This document shows positions 27,775 to 38,982 of a stretch of 64,000 nt of DNA, piece by piece. Source of the stretch: Deefgea tanakiae (lineage in GTDB: Bacteria > Pseudomonadota > Gammaproteobacteria > Burkholderiales > Chitinibacteraceae). Each line of letters opens with the position of its first letter. Positions within the stretch are counted from its first letter, which is position 1. The translations under genes were made by a program, and so were the position numbers. The notes beneath the pieces were generated by a model that saw nothing but the letters and a program-made list of their open reading frames with translations, did not search any database and had not been told where the DNA came from. The stretch spans positions 1,798,001-1,862,000 of the forward strand of contig NZ_CP081150.1 in NCBI RefSeq assembly GCF_019665765.1, read 5' to 3'.

Positions 27775-28757
27775 AAAGTGAGAAATTACAGCGTGGTGAT
27801 AAAGTCTGTGTAATCGCACCATCAAGAAGCCTTAGCATCGTTTCTCAGCAAGTGATCGAGTTAGCTACTGCAAGACTTAATGAAATGGGCTTAGAAGTTT
27901 GCTTTTCAAAAAATTGCCGCCAAATTGATGAATTTAACTCGTCTTCGATTGCCGCCAGAATTGAAGATTTGCATGCCGCTTTTTCTGACAAAACTGTGAA
28001 CGGAATTTTGACTGCGATTGGTGGTCATAACTCAATTCAATTACTTAATAAAATTGACTACAACATCATCAAATCCAATCCGAAAATATTATGTGGCTTT
28101 TCTGACATTACAGCTTTAAGCAATACCATATATGCAAAAACACAGCTAATTACGTACAGTGGTCCTCATTTCTCTTCATTCGGAATGACTCAAGGGCTCG
28201 ATTACACGATCGAATATTTTAAAAAATGTTTGATGAATAATGAGCACTACTCAATAGTGAACTCCAAAAATTGGTCTGATGATGAATGGTATATCGATCA
28301 AAATCAGCGTGAATTTTGCCCTAATCCAGGCTATCAGGTTATCAACGCAGGTACAGCATCGGGAACCGTTATTGGTGGTAACTTATGTACCTTCAATTTA
28401 TTACAAGGCAGTAGCTATTTACCTGAGCCAGAGAATGTCATTTTGTTCCTCGAAGAGGATAATCTGCTTGAACGACTAACCCTCAGTGAATTTGATCGTA
28501 ATTTACAATCCATTATCCACCTAAAATCTTTTAACTCTGTAAAAGGTATTGTAATTGGTCGGTTTCAAAAAGCTTCACAAATCACACACGAACAGCTTTA
28601 TAAACTGATTCGTTCAAAACCAGAGTTAAATACAATCCCTGTAATTGCCAATTTGGATTTTGGGCATACAACACCACAAATCACATTCCCAATAGGTGGT
28701 GAGATTGAAATTAACGCAACAAGCATCTGTTGTACAATTACAGTCAAGAATCACTAA
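27771..28757 (+). CDS. S66-family peptidase (LD-carboxypeptidase / MccF-like)
   Basis: The 328-residue enzyme has the S66 catalytic residues: nucleophile S111 in CGFSDITAL, Glu at 228-229 in LFLEEDN and H299 in DFGHTTP. The N-terminal RGDKVCVIAPSRS is typical. Members either trim the terminal D-Ala of murein tetrapeptides (LdcA) or detoxify microcin C-like aminoacyl adenylates (MccF). The long insertion around residues 140-190 and the AT-rich composition compared with neighbours favour an acquired MccF-like enzyme over housekeeping LdcA. The start is a GTG with GGAG upstream. Confidence 0.85.
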   Translation: MKSEKLQRGDKVCVIAPSRSLSIVSQQVIELATARLNEMGLEVCFSKNCRQIDEFNSSSIAARIEDLHAAFSDKTVNGILTAIGGHNSIQLLNKIDYNIIKSNPKILCGFSDITALSNTIYAKTQLITYSGPHFSSFGMTQGLDYTIEYFKKCLMNNEHYSIVNSKNWSDDEWYIDQNQREFCPNPGYQVINAGTASGTVIGGNLCTFNLLQGSSYLPEPENVILFLEEDNLLERLTLSEFDRNLQSIIHLKSFNSVKGIVIGRFQKASQITHEQLYKLIRSKPELNTIPVIANLDFGHTTPQITFPIGGEIEINATSICCTITVKNH

Positions 28758-28849
28758 AGAAAAATCTGTGAGTAACAAGCATTCATATGAGCATCTTGCC
28801 ATGCATACGCTTGCAGCCATTAATAAATAAATGATAGAGAGCAATACCT

Positions 28850-29074
28850 ATGACACCACGTCCACCACTCGCACTTGGCGAATATCAGCATTACAAAGGC
28901 AGTCGTTACCAAGTGATTGACTTAGCACGGCACAGTGAAACGACAGAATGGATGGTCGTGTATCGGCCGCTTTATGGCGAAGGTGATTTGTGGGTCCGGC
29001 CGTATGAAATGTTTATAGAAAATGTCGTGATTGATGGCGTTGAGCAAGCGCGATTTAGCAAAGTTCCGGATTAA
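28850..29074 (+). CDS. DUF1653-family protein
   Basis: The 74-residue protein has the DUF1653 pattern: GEYQHYKGSRYQVIDLARHS, then TEWMVVYRPLYGEGDLWVRP and EMFIENV. The fold is a small beta-barrel; the biological role is unknown. It ends just before a strong bidirectional terminator. Confidence 0.88.
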   Translation: MTPRPPLALGEYQHYKGSRYQVIDLARHSETTEWMVVYRPLYGEGDLWVRPYEMFIENVVIDGVEQARFSKVPD

Positions 29075-29084
29075 TTCCAGACGT

Positions 29085-29116
29085 AAAAAAAACCGCTGCA
29101 ACACAGCGGTTTTTTT
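29085..29116. terminator. Bidirectional terminator between DUF1653 gene and purA
   Basis: Eight A, CCGCTG (29093-29098), loop CAACA, CAGCGG (29104-29109), seven T. It serves converging transcripts. Confidence 0.92.
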
Positions 29117-29131
29117 CATATACACAGACGA

Positions 29132-30642
<1,511 letters not shown>

Positions 30643-30648
30643 TTAAAC

Positions 30649-31794
30649 TTATTGCAATGGTACGACTTGCCACTGCCCACTGATCAATTGCAATGAGCGA
30701 TTGATATGCACTTCGGTGACGTCAACGCCCAAATCAACGATGACGGTTTCACCATCAGCCCGCAAAGCACGAATAGCACTCAATAAAGCCGCGTCATCGC
30801 CTTGCGGCGCTAACACAGCAGCGCGATGCGATGGGAATGGGATGGCCGTAAGTGAGCGCAAATCCAAACTAAAACCAGTCGCAGGGCGTGAGCGGCCGAA
30901 TTTTTCACCGACGCGATCGTAACGACCACCGCGTGCAACTGCGCTAACAAAACCCGTCGCGTAGGCGTTAAAAACCAAACCAGTATGGTAATAACTACCA
31001 GGCAACTCAGCGAGATCAAAACGAACTTCGATGCCACGTGTGATCAATGCAGCTTCTAATTCATTGAGCACATCTAAAGCTTCAGTCACTGCAGGCAACA
31101 CAGGCAACACAGCACGGGTGCGCTCTAATACTTCGTGACCGCCATAAGCCAGTGGCAAAGCCAATAAACCATCACGCAATGGTGCAGGTAAATCCTGTGA
31201 TAATTGTTGCAGAGCGGCGATGTCTTTTTGTTGCAGCGCATTAAATGCCAACTGACGAATTTCACCTTGCCAGCCAGCGGCATCGGCCATTGCGTTAAAT
31301 AAGCCAATATGGCCAATTTCTAATCGAACCTCTTTTACGCCTGCCAGCGTTAAACTCGCTAGCATCAATTCAATCGCTTCAACATCTGCACCAATGGCGG
31401 CGCAACCATAAATTTCTGCGCCAATTTGGCGTGGCTGACGATTAGCCAGCAAACCATCAGGACGCGTGGTCACTACTGACCCTGCATAGCTGAGGCGAGT
31501 CACACCTTGGCGATTTAAGATGTGCGCATCAATACGAGCAACTTGCGGCGTAATGTCTGCGCGCAAACCCATTTGACGGCCAGTCAATTCATCGACCAAT
31601 TTAAAAGTTTTTAAGTCCAAAGCACTGTCGTCTTGCGTGAGGAGCGACTCTACGTACTCAACTAGCGGGGGTTCAACTTGCTCGTAGCCATAACGCTCAT
31701 ACAAATCGAGCATAGCGCGACGCATAGTTTCGAGTTGACGCGACTCCATTGGGAGTACATCGGAAATATATTCAGGTAGGATCCAGTTGCGCAT
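30649..31794 (-). CDS. hisZ: ATP phosphoribosyltransferase regulatory subunit
   Basis: HisZ (381 residues) is a class II aminoacyl-tRNA-synthetase-like paralogue of HisS that lacks the anticodon-binding domain. It activates the short form of HisG in the first step of histidine synthesis. Visible motifs: WILPEYISDVLPMESRQLET, LRADITPQVARIDAH (motif 2), and FSAVARGGRYDRVG equivalent near residue 285-300. Location upstream of purA is the usual betaproteobacterial arrangement. Confidence 0.95.
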   Translation of the reverse strand: MRNWILPEYISDVLPMESRQLETMRRAMLDLYERYGYEQVEPPLVEYVESLLTQDDSALDLKTFKLVDELTGRQMGLRADITPQVARIDAHILNRQGVTRLSYAGSVVTTRPDGLLANRQPRQIGAEIYGCAAIGADVEAIELMLASLTLAGVKEVRLEIGHIGLFNAMADAAGWQGEIRQLAFNALQQKDIAALQQLSQDLPAPLRDGLLALPLAYGGHEVLERTRAVLPVLPAVTEALDVLNELEAALITRGIEVRFDLAELPGSYYHTGLVFNAYATGFVSAVARGGRYDRVGEKFGRSRPATGFSLDLRSLTAIPFPSHRAAVLAPQGDDAALLSAIRALRADGETVIVDLGVDVTEVHINRSLQLISGQWQVVPLQ

Positions 31795-31957
31795 AGTCCA
31801 GACAAATCAAATGCCCGCCCATGGGTATATCCACAGTGCGGGCGTAAAACAATAGATTGATAGCAATACATATTAAGAACCCAGCGCTTTTCACCAGTAA
31901 GCCGCAGCTAATATGCGGGTCTTTGAGATTGCAATTGACAGGTTAATTTTGTACTTA

Positions 31958-32140
31958 CTACACCATCAAACAAATAAACAATCCAGCCATCAGCGAACAA
32001 AATCCAAAAATTCGAATTTGACGGTCCGTCATATTCGCAATTTTTAATAAAGTCGCACGCCAAACCGCAGGTAAGGCAAAGGGCATAATACCTTCAAATA
32101 TCAGCATTAACCCAATGCCCAGCAAAACAACATCGGTCAC
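31958..32140 (-). CDS. DUF2065 membrane protein
   Basis: The 60-residue protein has two membrane helices (VVLLGIGLMLIFEGIMPFAL and RIFGFCSLMAGLFICLMV) joined by a short basic loop, matching the YjeT/DUF2065 pattern. It follows hflC by 9 bp, as in many proteobacteria. Function unknown, possibly linked to HflKC. Confidence 0.9.
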   Translation of the reverse strand: MTDVVLLGIGLMLIFEGIMPFALPAVWRATLLKIANMTDRQIRIFGFCSLMAGLFICLMV

Positions 32141-32149
32141 TACTACGCC

Positions 32150-33028
32150 TTACTTGCCAGAGCCAGAGCGAGGGTTCTTCATATATTTGAAGAAATCAGC
32201 ACTTGGATCGACAACCATCAGGTCACTCTTCTTAGCAAAGCTTTGTTTGTAAGCATCAAGGCTCTTATAGAAAGAGTAGAATTCTGGATTTTTACCAAAA
32301 GCCTCAGAATAAATAGCAGCGGCTTTTGCGTCTCCCTCACCCTTCAGTTGCTGCGCCTTATTATACGCGTCTGCCATCATAACCACACGCTGTCTATCTG
32401 CATCGGCCTTGATTTTTTCGCCTTCTGCACTACCTTCAGCGCGTAATTGATTCGCAACGGCTTTACGCTCTGACTGCATCCGCTCATAAACAGAAACCAA
32501 AGTGCTATCTTCCAGCTCAACACGCTTGATTCGAACGTCAATCACGCGAATACCAATCCGAGCAGCATCTTCATCAGCTACTTTGCGAACATGCTCCATG
32601 ACTTCATTGCGTTTACCATAAATAATGTCTTGCACCGTGCGTTTACCAAACTCATCACGCAGCATATTGTTTACAGTATTACGCAAACGAACAACGGCTT
32701 TACCTTGATCAACACCCACTGCTTTGTAGAAGCGCTCTACATCGACAATTTGGTATTTAATAAAACTGCTGGCTTTAACGTTCATTTTCTCGATAGTTTG
32801 GATACGCGCAGGCGAATCCTCATCAATCGTCAAAATCCGTTTATCAAAAAAGCGAACGTCTTGCAGCATTGGAATTTTGAAATATAAACCAGGATCTTTG
32901 ATCACTCGTTTAGCTTCAGAAAATTGAAAGACAACGGCGTATTGGCGTTGGTCAACAGTGAACATTGACATCGACAACACAAACAAAGCCACCAATAAAA
33001 CAGAAAGTACAGGAAGAATTCGATTCAT
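32150..33028 (-). CDS. hflC: HflC, modulator of FtsH protease
   Basis: The 292-residue protein has an N-terminal membrane anchor (residues 5-25) and an SPFH/band-7 domain (VDQRQYAVVFQFSEAKRVIK and so on) followed by a long charged helix (DADRQRVVMMADAYNKAQQL). HflK and HflC form a membrane cage around FtsH and restrain its degradation of membrane proteins. Lies 13 bp after hflK. Confidence 0.97.
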   Translation of the reverse strand: MNRILPVLSVLLVALFVLSMSMFTVDQRQYAVVFQFSEAKRVIKDPGLYFKIPMLQDVRFFDKRILTIDEDSPARIQTIEKMNVKASSFIKYQIVDVERFYKAVGVDQGKAVVRLRNTVNNMLRDEFGKRTVQDIIYGKRNEVMEHVRKVADEDAARIGIRVIDVRIKRVELEDSTLVSVYERMQSERKAVANQLRAEGSAEGEKIKADADRQRVVMMADAYNKAQQLKGEGDAKAAAIYSEAFGKNPEFYSFYKSLDAYKQSFAKKSDLMVVDPSADFFKYMKNPRSGSGK

Positions 33029-33041
33029 TTTTTATTCCTCC

Positions 33042-34232
33042 TTATCGACCGTCACGCTCACCGCGCAATGCGCGATTTACTGGGTTATCGTTGGCCGCAG
33101 CAACAGCCGATGCTGCTGAAACAGCAGGTTTTGTTGCGTCGCCTCCGGCAGCAGGTACGGCACCATTCATTTGCATTAATTTATCCAATGGCAGGTAGAG
33201 CAAGCTTCCACCTGCTTTTTGATCAACCAAAACTTTAGTCGTATTTTGGAATACCGTTTGCATCGTATCGAGATACATCCGATCACGAGTGACTTGTGGC
33301 GCTTTAGCGTACTCAACTGCAATTTGTTTAAAGCGTGATGCGTCACCTTCGGCAGTTGCTACTACTTCTTGACGGTAACCTTGCGCCTCTTCACTCAAGC
33401 GAGCGGCCATACCACTAGTCCGAGGAATAATGTCGTTTGCATAGGCGCGGCCTTCATTAATCAAACGGGCTTTGTCTTGTCGAGCTTTTACGGCATCGGA
33501 GAACGCAGCTTGAACTTGCTCAGGCGGCTGCATATCGGAAATATTGACCCGCGAAATAACAATCCCTAAACCATAGCGGTTAAGTAGATTTTGCATGATT
33601 TCACGACTGTCTTCTGAGATAACACCACGGCCTTCATTCAAAACATAATCAACATTATTCTTACCAACGACTTCACGAATCGCCGTTTCAGCTGCTTGCT
33701 GAACAACGTCTTTTGCATCTGCATCAGCAAAGCGATTGTTAAACAAAAAATCTTTAGCAGAATTAAGTGTGTATTGAACTTCAAGCTGAACTTGGATGAT
33801 ATTTTGATCACCCGTGAGCATCAAAGACTCAATATTGGTCGACCCCGCTTCAGCCCTAACACCAACATCAAGACTACGAATTTCAGTCATATTGACAATT
33901 TCGCGTGCTTCGATTGGGTACGGCAGATGCCAATGCAAGCCGGAATCTTCTACTGTTTGCATATACCGTCCAAAACGAGTGATTACTGCGTCTTCACGTT
34001 CATCAACAATATAGAAACCCGATGCCATCCAAAGCACGGCCAGCGTAGTTAAAACAATCACTATGCCTGTAGTGCCACCAGCAGAATCACCACTTGGCGT
34101 ATTACTTTGCGGAATTTTGTTACCTAGCAAACCATTGATTTTTTTGATGACATTACGAAAAATCTCATCCAAATTTGGTGGGCCACTGTTTTTATTGCGA
34201 CCACCACCCCATTGCGGATCATTTTGACTCAT
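33042..34232 (-). CDS. hflK: HflK, modulator of FtsH protease
   Basis: The 396-residue partner of HflC has a Gly/Asn-rich cytoplasmic N-terminus (SQNDPQWGGGRNKNSGPPNL), one membrane helix near 53-75 and a band-7 domain (about 75-270) with FYIVDEREDAVITRFGRYMQ. A C-terminal Ala-rich tail follows. Its ATG overlaps the hflX stop by four bases. Confidence 0.97.
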   Translation of the reverse strand: MSQNDPQWGGGRNKNSGPPNLDEIFRNVIKKINGLLGNKIPQSNTPSGDSAGGTTGIVIVLTTLAVLWMASGFYIVDEREDAVITRFGRYMQTVEDSGLHWHLPYPIEAREIVNMTEIRSLDVGVRAEAGSTNIESLMLTGDQNIIQVQLEVQYTLNSAKDFLFNNRFADADAKDVVQQAAETAIREVVGKNNVDYVLNEGRGVISEDSREIMQNLLNRYGLGIVISRVNISDMQPPEQVQAAFSDAVKARQDKARLINEGRAYANDIIPRTSGMAARLSEEAQGYRQEVVATAEGDASRFKQIAVEYAKAPQVTRDRMYLDTMQTVFQNTTKVLVDQKAGGSLLYLPLDKLMQMNGAVPAAGGDATKPAVSAASAVAAANDNPVNRALRGERDGR

Positions 34233-35335
34233 TTATCTTCCTTAACGGTTTGATTCATTGCTTCTATTAGGGCATTACGTAGCAAGTTCAAACCTTGCCC
34301 ACGTAAAGCGCTCAATTTAACGCTAGAAATCTTATCTAATTCGTCACGTTCAATTTCTGCGACGAGATCACGCTGATCAATCTTATTAAAGACCATCAGC
34401 TGCGGGATATGTTCCGCACCAATTTCAGTTAATACCTTATTCACTTCAACAATCTGCGAATCGCGCATCGGATGATTAATATCCACGACATGCAACAAGA
34501 TATCTGCTTCAATTGTTTCTTCCAAAGTGGCTCTAAATGCTGCAACTAAAGAGTGAGGCAAATCGCGAATAAAACCAACCGTATCAGAAATCACCACCGA
34601 ATGATCAGCATCGATATACAATTTGCGGCTAGTCGTATCCAAAGTAGCAAAGAGCTGATCTGCAACGTACAGCTTCGCCTTGGTCAGCGCATTAAATAGT
34701 GTTGATTTACCCGCATTAGTGTAGCCAACGATAGAAACGGTAAACTGCCCTGTTCTTCCACGCTGTTTTCTTTGAGTCGAACGTTGTTTTTGTACCGTAG
34801 CCAGCTGATCTTTTAGTCGCTTAACACGAATCCCAATTAATTGTCGGTCGGTTTCAAGCTGAGTTTCACCCGGCCCACGTAAACCCACCCCGCCTTTTTG
34901 GCGCTCCAAGTGAGTCCAACCGCGAATTAATCGAGTCTGTAAATGCGCTAATTGCGCCAACTCAACCTGCAACTTACCTTCCGATGTTCGTGCACGTTGC
35001 GCAAAAATATCCAAAATCAAAGTTGTTCTATCAATGACGCGGCACTGAACTTTTTTCTCTAAATTTCGCTCTTGGCTTGGCGACAATTGATGATTAAAAA
35101 TCACAATTGAAGCTTCGTTCGCCAAAACTGCTTCTGCAATTTCATCGGCTTTGCCACTGCCCGAAAAATATGCTGGATCAGGGCGTTGACGTTTACCCTC
35201 AATCACCACTAATGGATTTAAACCCGCAGACCTTACCAATTCGACAAATTCTTCACGCGCATCTTGAAAATCGATTTCACCAAAATCAAGACAAACCAGA
35301 ATTGCGTCATCACCGCCCTGATGGCGTTCAAACAT
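34229..35335 (-). CDS. hflX: Ribosome-associated GTPase HflX
   Basis: HflX (368 residues) splits stalled or heat-damaged 70S ribosomes. The N-terminal HflX domain (1-180, FSGSGKADEIAEAVLANEAS, RDRTTLILDIF-like) precedes the G domain with G1 VGYTNAGKST, G3 DTVGFIRDLPH and G4 NKID. The usual neighbour order hfq-hflX-hflK-hflC is kept. Confidence 0.97.
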   Translation of the reverse strand: MFERHQGGDDAILVCLDFGEIDFQDAREEFVELVRSAGLNPLVVIEGKRQRPDPAYFSGSGKADEIAEAVLANEASIVIFNHQLSPSQERNLEKKVQCRVIDRTTLILDIFAQRARTSEGKLQVELAQLAHLQTRLIRGWTHLERQKGGVGLRGPGETQLETDRQLIGIRVKRLKDQLATVQKQRSTQRKQRGRTGQFTVSIVGYTNAGKSTLFNALTKAKLYVADQLFATLDTTSRKLYIDADHSVVISDTVGFIRDLPHSLVAAFRATLEETIEADILLHVVDINHPMRDSQIVEVNKVLTEIGAEHIPQLMVFNKIDQRDLVAEIERDELDKISSVKLSALRGQGLNLLRNALIEAMNQTVKEDK

Positions 35336-35373
35336 GCAAACCTCTTACTTCCAATAAATTCCATGCAAGAGAA

Positions 35374-35401
35374 AACCCCGAAAGAACTTGCCTTCGGGGT
35401 T
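35374..35401 (-). terminator. Hairpin between hfq and hflX (possible partial terminator)
   Basis: AACCCCGAA (35374-35382) pairs with TTCGGGGTT (35393-35401). On the minus strand only a short TTTTC follows, so read-through to hflX is likely. Confidence 0.6.
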
Positions 35402-35418
35402 GATTAATACTCAATCAG

Positions 35419-35670
35419 TTAGCCTTCAGTACTTGCTGCTGCAGGATTCTCATGCGGCACATTCACAGCACGTGAAGGTACTACAGTTGAAATCGCGTGT
35501 TTATAAACCATTTGCGTCACAGTATTACGCAGCAACACCACATACTGATCGAATGATTCAATTTGGCCCTGCAATTTAATGCCATTCACCAAATAAATAG
35601 ATACCGGTACGTGTTCTTTTCGCAAGATATTCAAAAATGGGTCTTGCAGCATTTGCCCCTTAGCACTCAT
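35419..35670 (-). CDS. hfq: RNA chaperone Hfq
   Basis: The 83-residue Sm-like hexameric protein matches sRNAs with mRNA targets. Sm1 is [20 protein letters not shown], with [20 protein letters not shown], and Sm2 contains the YKHA signature ([13 protein letters not shown]). The short C-tail ([15 protein letters not shown]) is usual in Neisseriales. Confidence 0.98.
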   Translation of the reverse strand: MSAKGQMLQDPFLNILRKEHVPVSIYLVNGIKLQGQIESFDQYVVLLRNTVTQMVYKHAISTVVPSRAVNVPHENPAAASTEG

Positions 35671-35759
35671 TATTATTCTCCGACTTGTTATTAGTTTTCC
35701 GTCTTTACGGGTATGGGCTTCTTAAAACATCTTACACAAACGATACCAAACCTGCCAGC

Positions 35760-37139
35760 TTAGCGTCTTTTCAACGCATTTTTAGCTGCTTGCGGCCCAC
35801 GACGACCGCGTTGTGGCGCTTCTTTACCCTCAAACGGATTGTCATTCTTTTTAAACTGCACCCGCAACGGCGTACCTTGCAATTTAAACGTTTTGATAAA
35901 GAAGTGTTCTAAGTAGCGCCAGTATGAAGCATGTACTGCTTCTAAAGCGTTACCGTGAATAATTACCACAGGGGGATTACTACCACCTTGATGGGCATAA
36001 CGCATTTTCGGGCGAATTTTGCCAGCCAACGGCGGTTGCTGACGCTCCATGGCCAGCTGCAAAGCGCGTGTTAGTTTTGGCGTTGGAATCTTAATCATCG
36101 CCGCATCATAGGCTTGGTTAATTGAGCCAAATAAATCGCCCACACCACTACCTTGCAAGGCAGAAATATTATGGAACTTGGCAAAATCCAAGAAAGCCAA
36201 TTTGCGTGCAATATCACGTTTAATGGTTTCTCTTTGTTCTAAATCAGCCGCTTCCCACTTGTTAATCGCAACCACCAAAGCGCGACCAGACTCCAATACG
36301 AAGCCTGCAATTTTGCCGTCCTGATCCGACACGTCTTGGGTCGCATCCAAAACTAAGATCACAACGTTACAATCTTCAATCGCCTGCATCGTTTTAATGA
36401 CTGAAAATTTCTCAATCATGTCGGTCACTTTACCGCGGCGACGTACACCCGCAGTATCAATTACTGTGTAGTTGGAGCCGTTTCTTTCAAAATCAATAGC
36501 CACTGAGTCGCGAGTAGTACCAGGTTGATCAAACGCAATAACACGATCTTCACCCAAGATTGCATTCACTAGCGTCGATTTACCAACATTAGGGCGGCCA
36601 ACAATGGCGAATTTAGGATGAGTCGGCTCTTCTTCCGGCTCTTGATCTGGAAAACCTTCTAAAATTTCATTAATCAAATGACGAACACCTTCGCCATGAG
36701 ATGCAGAAATCGCCACCGGATCACCCAAGCCAAACTCATGGAATTCAGCTGTCATGATGGCACTATTCATACCTTCAATTTTATTTACCGCAACCCACAC
36801 AGGGCGATCACCTTGACGCAAACGATTGGCAATCATTTTGTCTTGCGGTGTTAAACCATTTCGACCATCAACAATGAAAACAATCGCATCGGCTTCATCA
36901 ATCGCTTGGAGCGTTTGCTTGGCCATCTCAAACATAATGCCTTCATCGATCACAGGCTCAAAACCACCTGTATCAATGACAAGGTATGGCTTCTCACCGA
37001 CTTTACCGTGGCCATAATGGCGATCACGCGTTAAGCCCGGCTGATCGGCAACCAAAGCATCGCGTGTTTTGGTTAAACGATTAAACAAAGTTGATTTGCC
37101 CACATTCGGGCGGCCCACGAGGGCAATAGTTGGTTTCAC
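35760..37139 (-). CDS. der: Ribosome-biogenesis GTPase Der (EngA)
   Basis: The 459-residue protein has two tandem G domains, each with [10 protein letters not shown] (residues 8-17 and about 181-190), DTGGFEPV and [11 protein letters not shown] switch regions, and NKIE/NKWE specificity motifs. A KH-like domain spans about 355-440 and a basic Arg/Lys-rich tail follows. Needed for 50S subunit maturation. Confidence 0.98.
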   Translation of the reverse strand: MKPTIALVGRPNVGKSTLFNRLTKTRDALVADQPGLTRDRHYGHGKVGEKPYLVIDTGGFEPVIDEGIMFEMAKQTLQAIDEADAIVFIVDGRNGLTPQDKMIANRLRQGDRPVWVAVNKIEGMNSAIMTAEFHEFGLGDPVAISASHGEGVRHLINEILEGFPDQEPEEEPTHPKFAIVGRPNVGKSTLVNAILGEDRVIAFDQPGTTRDSVAIDFERNGSNYTVIDTAGVRRRGKVTDMIEKFSVIKTMQAIEDCNVVILVLDATQDVSDQDGKIAGFVLESGRALVVAINKWEAADLEQRETIKRDIARKLAFLDFAKFHNISALQGSGVGDLFGSINQAYDAAMIKIPTPKLTRALQLAMERQQPPLAGKIRPKMRYAHQGGSNPPVVIIHGNALEAVHASYWRYLEHFFIKTFKLQGTPLRVQFKKNDNPFEGKEAPQRGRRGPQAAKNALKRR

Positions 37140-37208
37140 TTCAATTCCTTATTCCACTGGCCCGCCTACGCCACACCGTGCAGCGTACAGGCTTAGACCA
37201 AATGGGTA

Positions 37209-38333
37209 TTACTTTGCACTTAACAGCAAAATACTACCTTTTGCTGTCTGAACAATCGCCTGCGCGCCATCAGACTGAGGCGCTAAATAAATACGTCCGC
37301 CATCGGTAGCCATTTGACCAACAAATTGACCATCCTCAGGACTTAATACATGCAAATAACCAGCAAAATCGCCAACAACCACATTGCTACCCAATATAGC
37401 AGGTGCCGTCACTAGACGATTAGCCAACGCTTCTTGCCGCCAAACACTACGCCCTGTTGATTTCTCAAAGGCGTTCACTTGACCCTTACTGTCTGTTACA
37501 TAAACTTGCTGGGCATCCATAGCTAAGCCAGACCAGCTTGATACTTCACGGGTCCATAACAAATTACCTTGCTTGGCACCAAGGCAAGCCACACGCCCCT
37601 GAAAAGCAACGGCACACACCACGTCACCCTGTGCAACAGGAGGCGAGACTATGTCGGTAACACGCTCCAGCTCACTCGCACCACGTGGCAATGAAACAGG
37701 CGCCTCCCAGAGTACGCGACCATCTGCAATTGAAATTGCCGTTAAGCGACCAGCTGCTTGACCTAGGTAGACGACACCATCAGCAACTACGGGGGGAGCA
37801 TAATTTCGCAATAAGAGCGCAGGTTGTGGCCGTTGGTAAATCCACTTTAATTCACCCGTTGCCGCAGAAAAAGTCGATATCTTGCCATCGCCAGAACGAA
37901 CAACGACAAAATCATCACTAACTACAGGAGCAGAAATGATTTCGCTAGTTACTTGTGCCGACCAAGTTTTTTTGCCCGCTAAATCAAATGCTAGCACTTC
38001 ACCGCTAATCGTGCCGACCGCAATCACAGCACCGGAAATGCCAACACCGCCAGCGATTTCCTTATCCAGTTTCACTTGCCAGCGCTTTGAGCCACTTGCT
38101 CTTTCAATCAAAGTAAGCTCATTATTACCGCCAACAGCCGCGATCAAATCACCATTAAAAGCAGGTTGAAAACGATATTCAGTTGTATTACCAACTGTAT
38201 TTTGCCACTGCACGGATGTTTTAACTTTTGAAACAACAACAGGCAAAGGCGAAGGTTCAGGAACATTACTAGTCGTGCTGCATGCAGCCAGTCCCAGCGC
38301 GCTTAAGAGTAATAGCGGTCGTAAACCGTTCAT
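37209..38333 (-). CDS. bamB: Outer-membrane assembly lipoprotein BamB
   Basis: The 374-residue protein has a lipoprotein signal with lipobox LAAC (C18) and an eight-bladed PQQ-type beta-propeller: repeats such as GSKRWQVKLDKEIAGGVGIS, GELKWIYQRPQPALL and GRSVWRQEALANRLVTAPA. It is a non-essential partner of the BAM complex that folds outer-membrane proteins. Two bp separate it from the upstream yfgM-like gene. Confidence 0.96.
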   Translation of the reverse strand: MNGLRPLLLLSALGLAACSTTSNVPEPSPLPVVVSKVKTSVQWQNTVGNTTEYRFQPAFNGDLIAAVGGNNELTLIERASGSKRWQVKLDKEIAGGVGISGAVIAVGTISGEVLAFDLAGKKTWSAQVTSEIISAPVVSDDFVVVRSGDGKISTFSAATGELKWIYQRPQPALLLRNYAPPVVADGVVYLGQAAGRLTAISIADGRVLWEAPVSLPRGASELERVTDIVSPPVAQGDVVCAVAFQGRVACLGAKQGNLLWTREVSSWSGLAMDAQQVYVTDSKGQVNAFEKSTGRSVWRQEALANRLVTAPAILGSNVVVGDFAGYLHVLSPEDGQFVGQMATDGGRIYLAPQSDGAQAIVQTAKGSILLLSAK

Positions 38334-38335
38334 TA

Positions 38336-38965
38336 TTACTTGCCTCCTAGAACATCAAGTTTGATCTCGACTAATTTCAAGTTAGGCGCATCTTTTGGAA
38401 GTTTTGCAATCGCTTGACGATACGCATCCGCTGCGGCTACTGGTTCACCTTTAGCTACATAAATATCACCGCGCTGTTCAGCATAGAGCGGAGAAAAACC
38501 TTCTTCTTCCGGTGTTTTCATTAAAGCTAATGCTTCTGTGAACTTTTTATCTTCTAGCAAAATACTCGCCATGCGCAAACGAGCTGAATCGCGCAAAGCT
38601 GCCTCAGTGCTGTGATCAATCACCCATTGCAGCTCAGTGCGCGCAGCTGCTGCATCGCCTTTTAGATATTGCAACTTGGCAGCAATCATTGCCGCGCGTG
38701 GTGCATACGGCGTCTTTGTATAATCGGATTTTAGTAAAGCTACGCCGGCTTTAAACTTACCATCTTCAGCTAAATTTGCCTCAATTTGCGCATAAACTTC
38801 TGCTGCTTTAACAATCTGAGTTTTCTGATATTTTTGCCAACCCGCCCACGCAGCAAAACCAATCAAAAACGCAGCAACGCTCAATGCCAACCATTTACCC
38901 CAACTTTGCCACCATGCCTTTAACGTTGCAATTTGTTCTTGTTCTTGTAAATCAAATGCGGCCAT
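38336..38965 (-). CDS. yfgM: YfgM-family TPR protein (SecYEG ancillary factor)
   Basis: The 209-residue protein has a short cytoplasmic N-terminus, one membrane helix (WLALSVAAFLIGFAAWAGW, about 23-41) and a periplasmic TPR region (YAQIEANLAEDGKFKAGVAL, AEQRGDIYVAKGEPVAAADA). YfgM in E. coli works with PpiD at the Sec translocon. Genomic position between hisS and bamB is conserved. Confidence 0.93.
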   Translation of the reverse strand: MAAFDLQEQEQIATLKAWWQSWGKWLALSVAAFLIGFAAWAGWQKYQKTQIVKAAEVYAQIEANLAEDGKFKAGVALLKSDYTKTPYAPRAAMIAAKLQYLKGDAAAARTELQWVIDHSTEAALRDSARLRMASILLEDKKFTEALALMKTPEEEGFSPLYAEQRGDIYVAKGEPVAAADAYRQAIAKLPKDAPNLKLVEIKLDVLGGK

Positions 38966-38982
38966 GCTGATCCCCTGATAAA

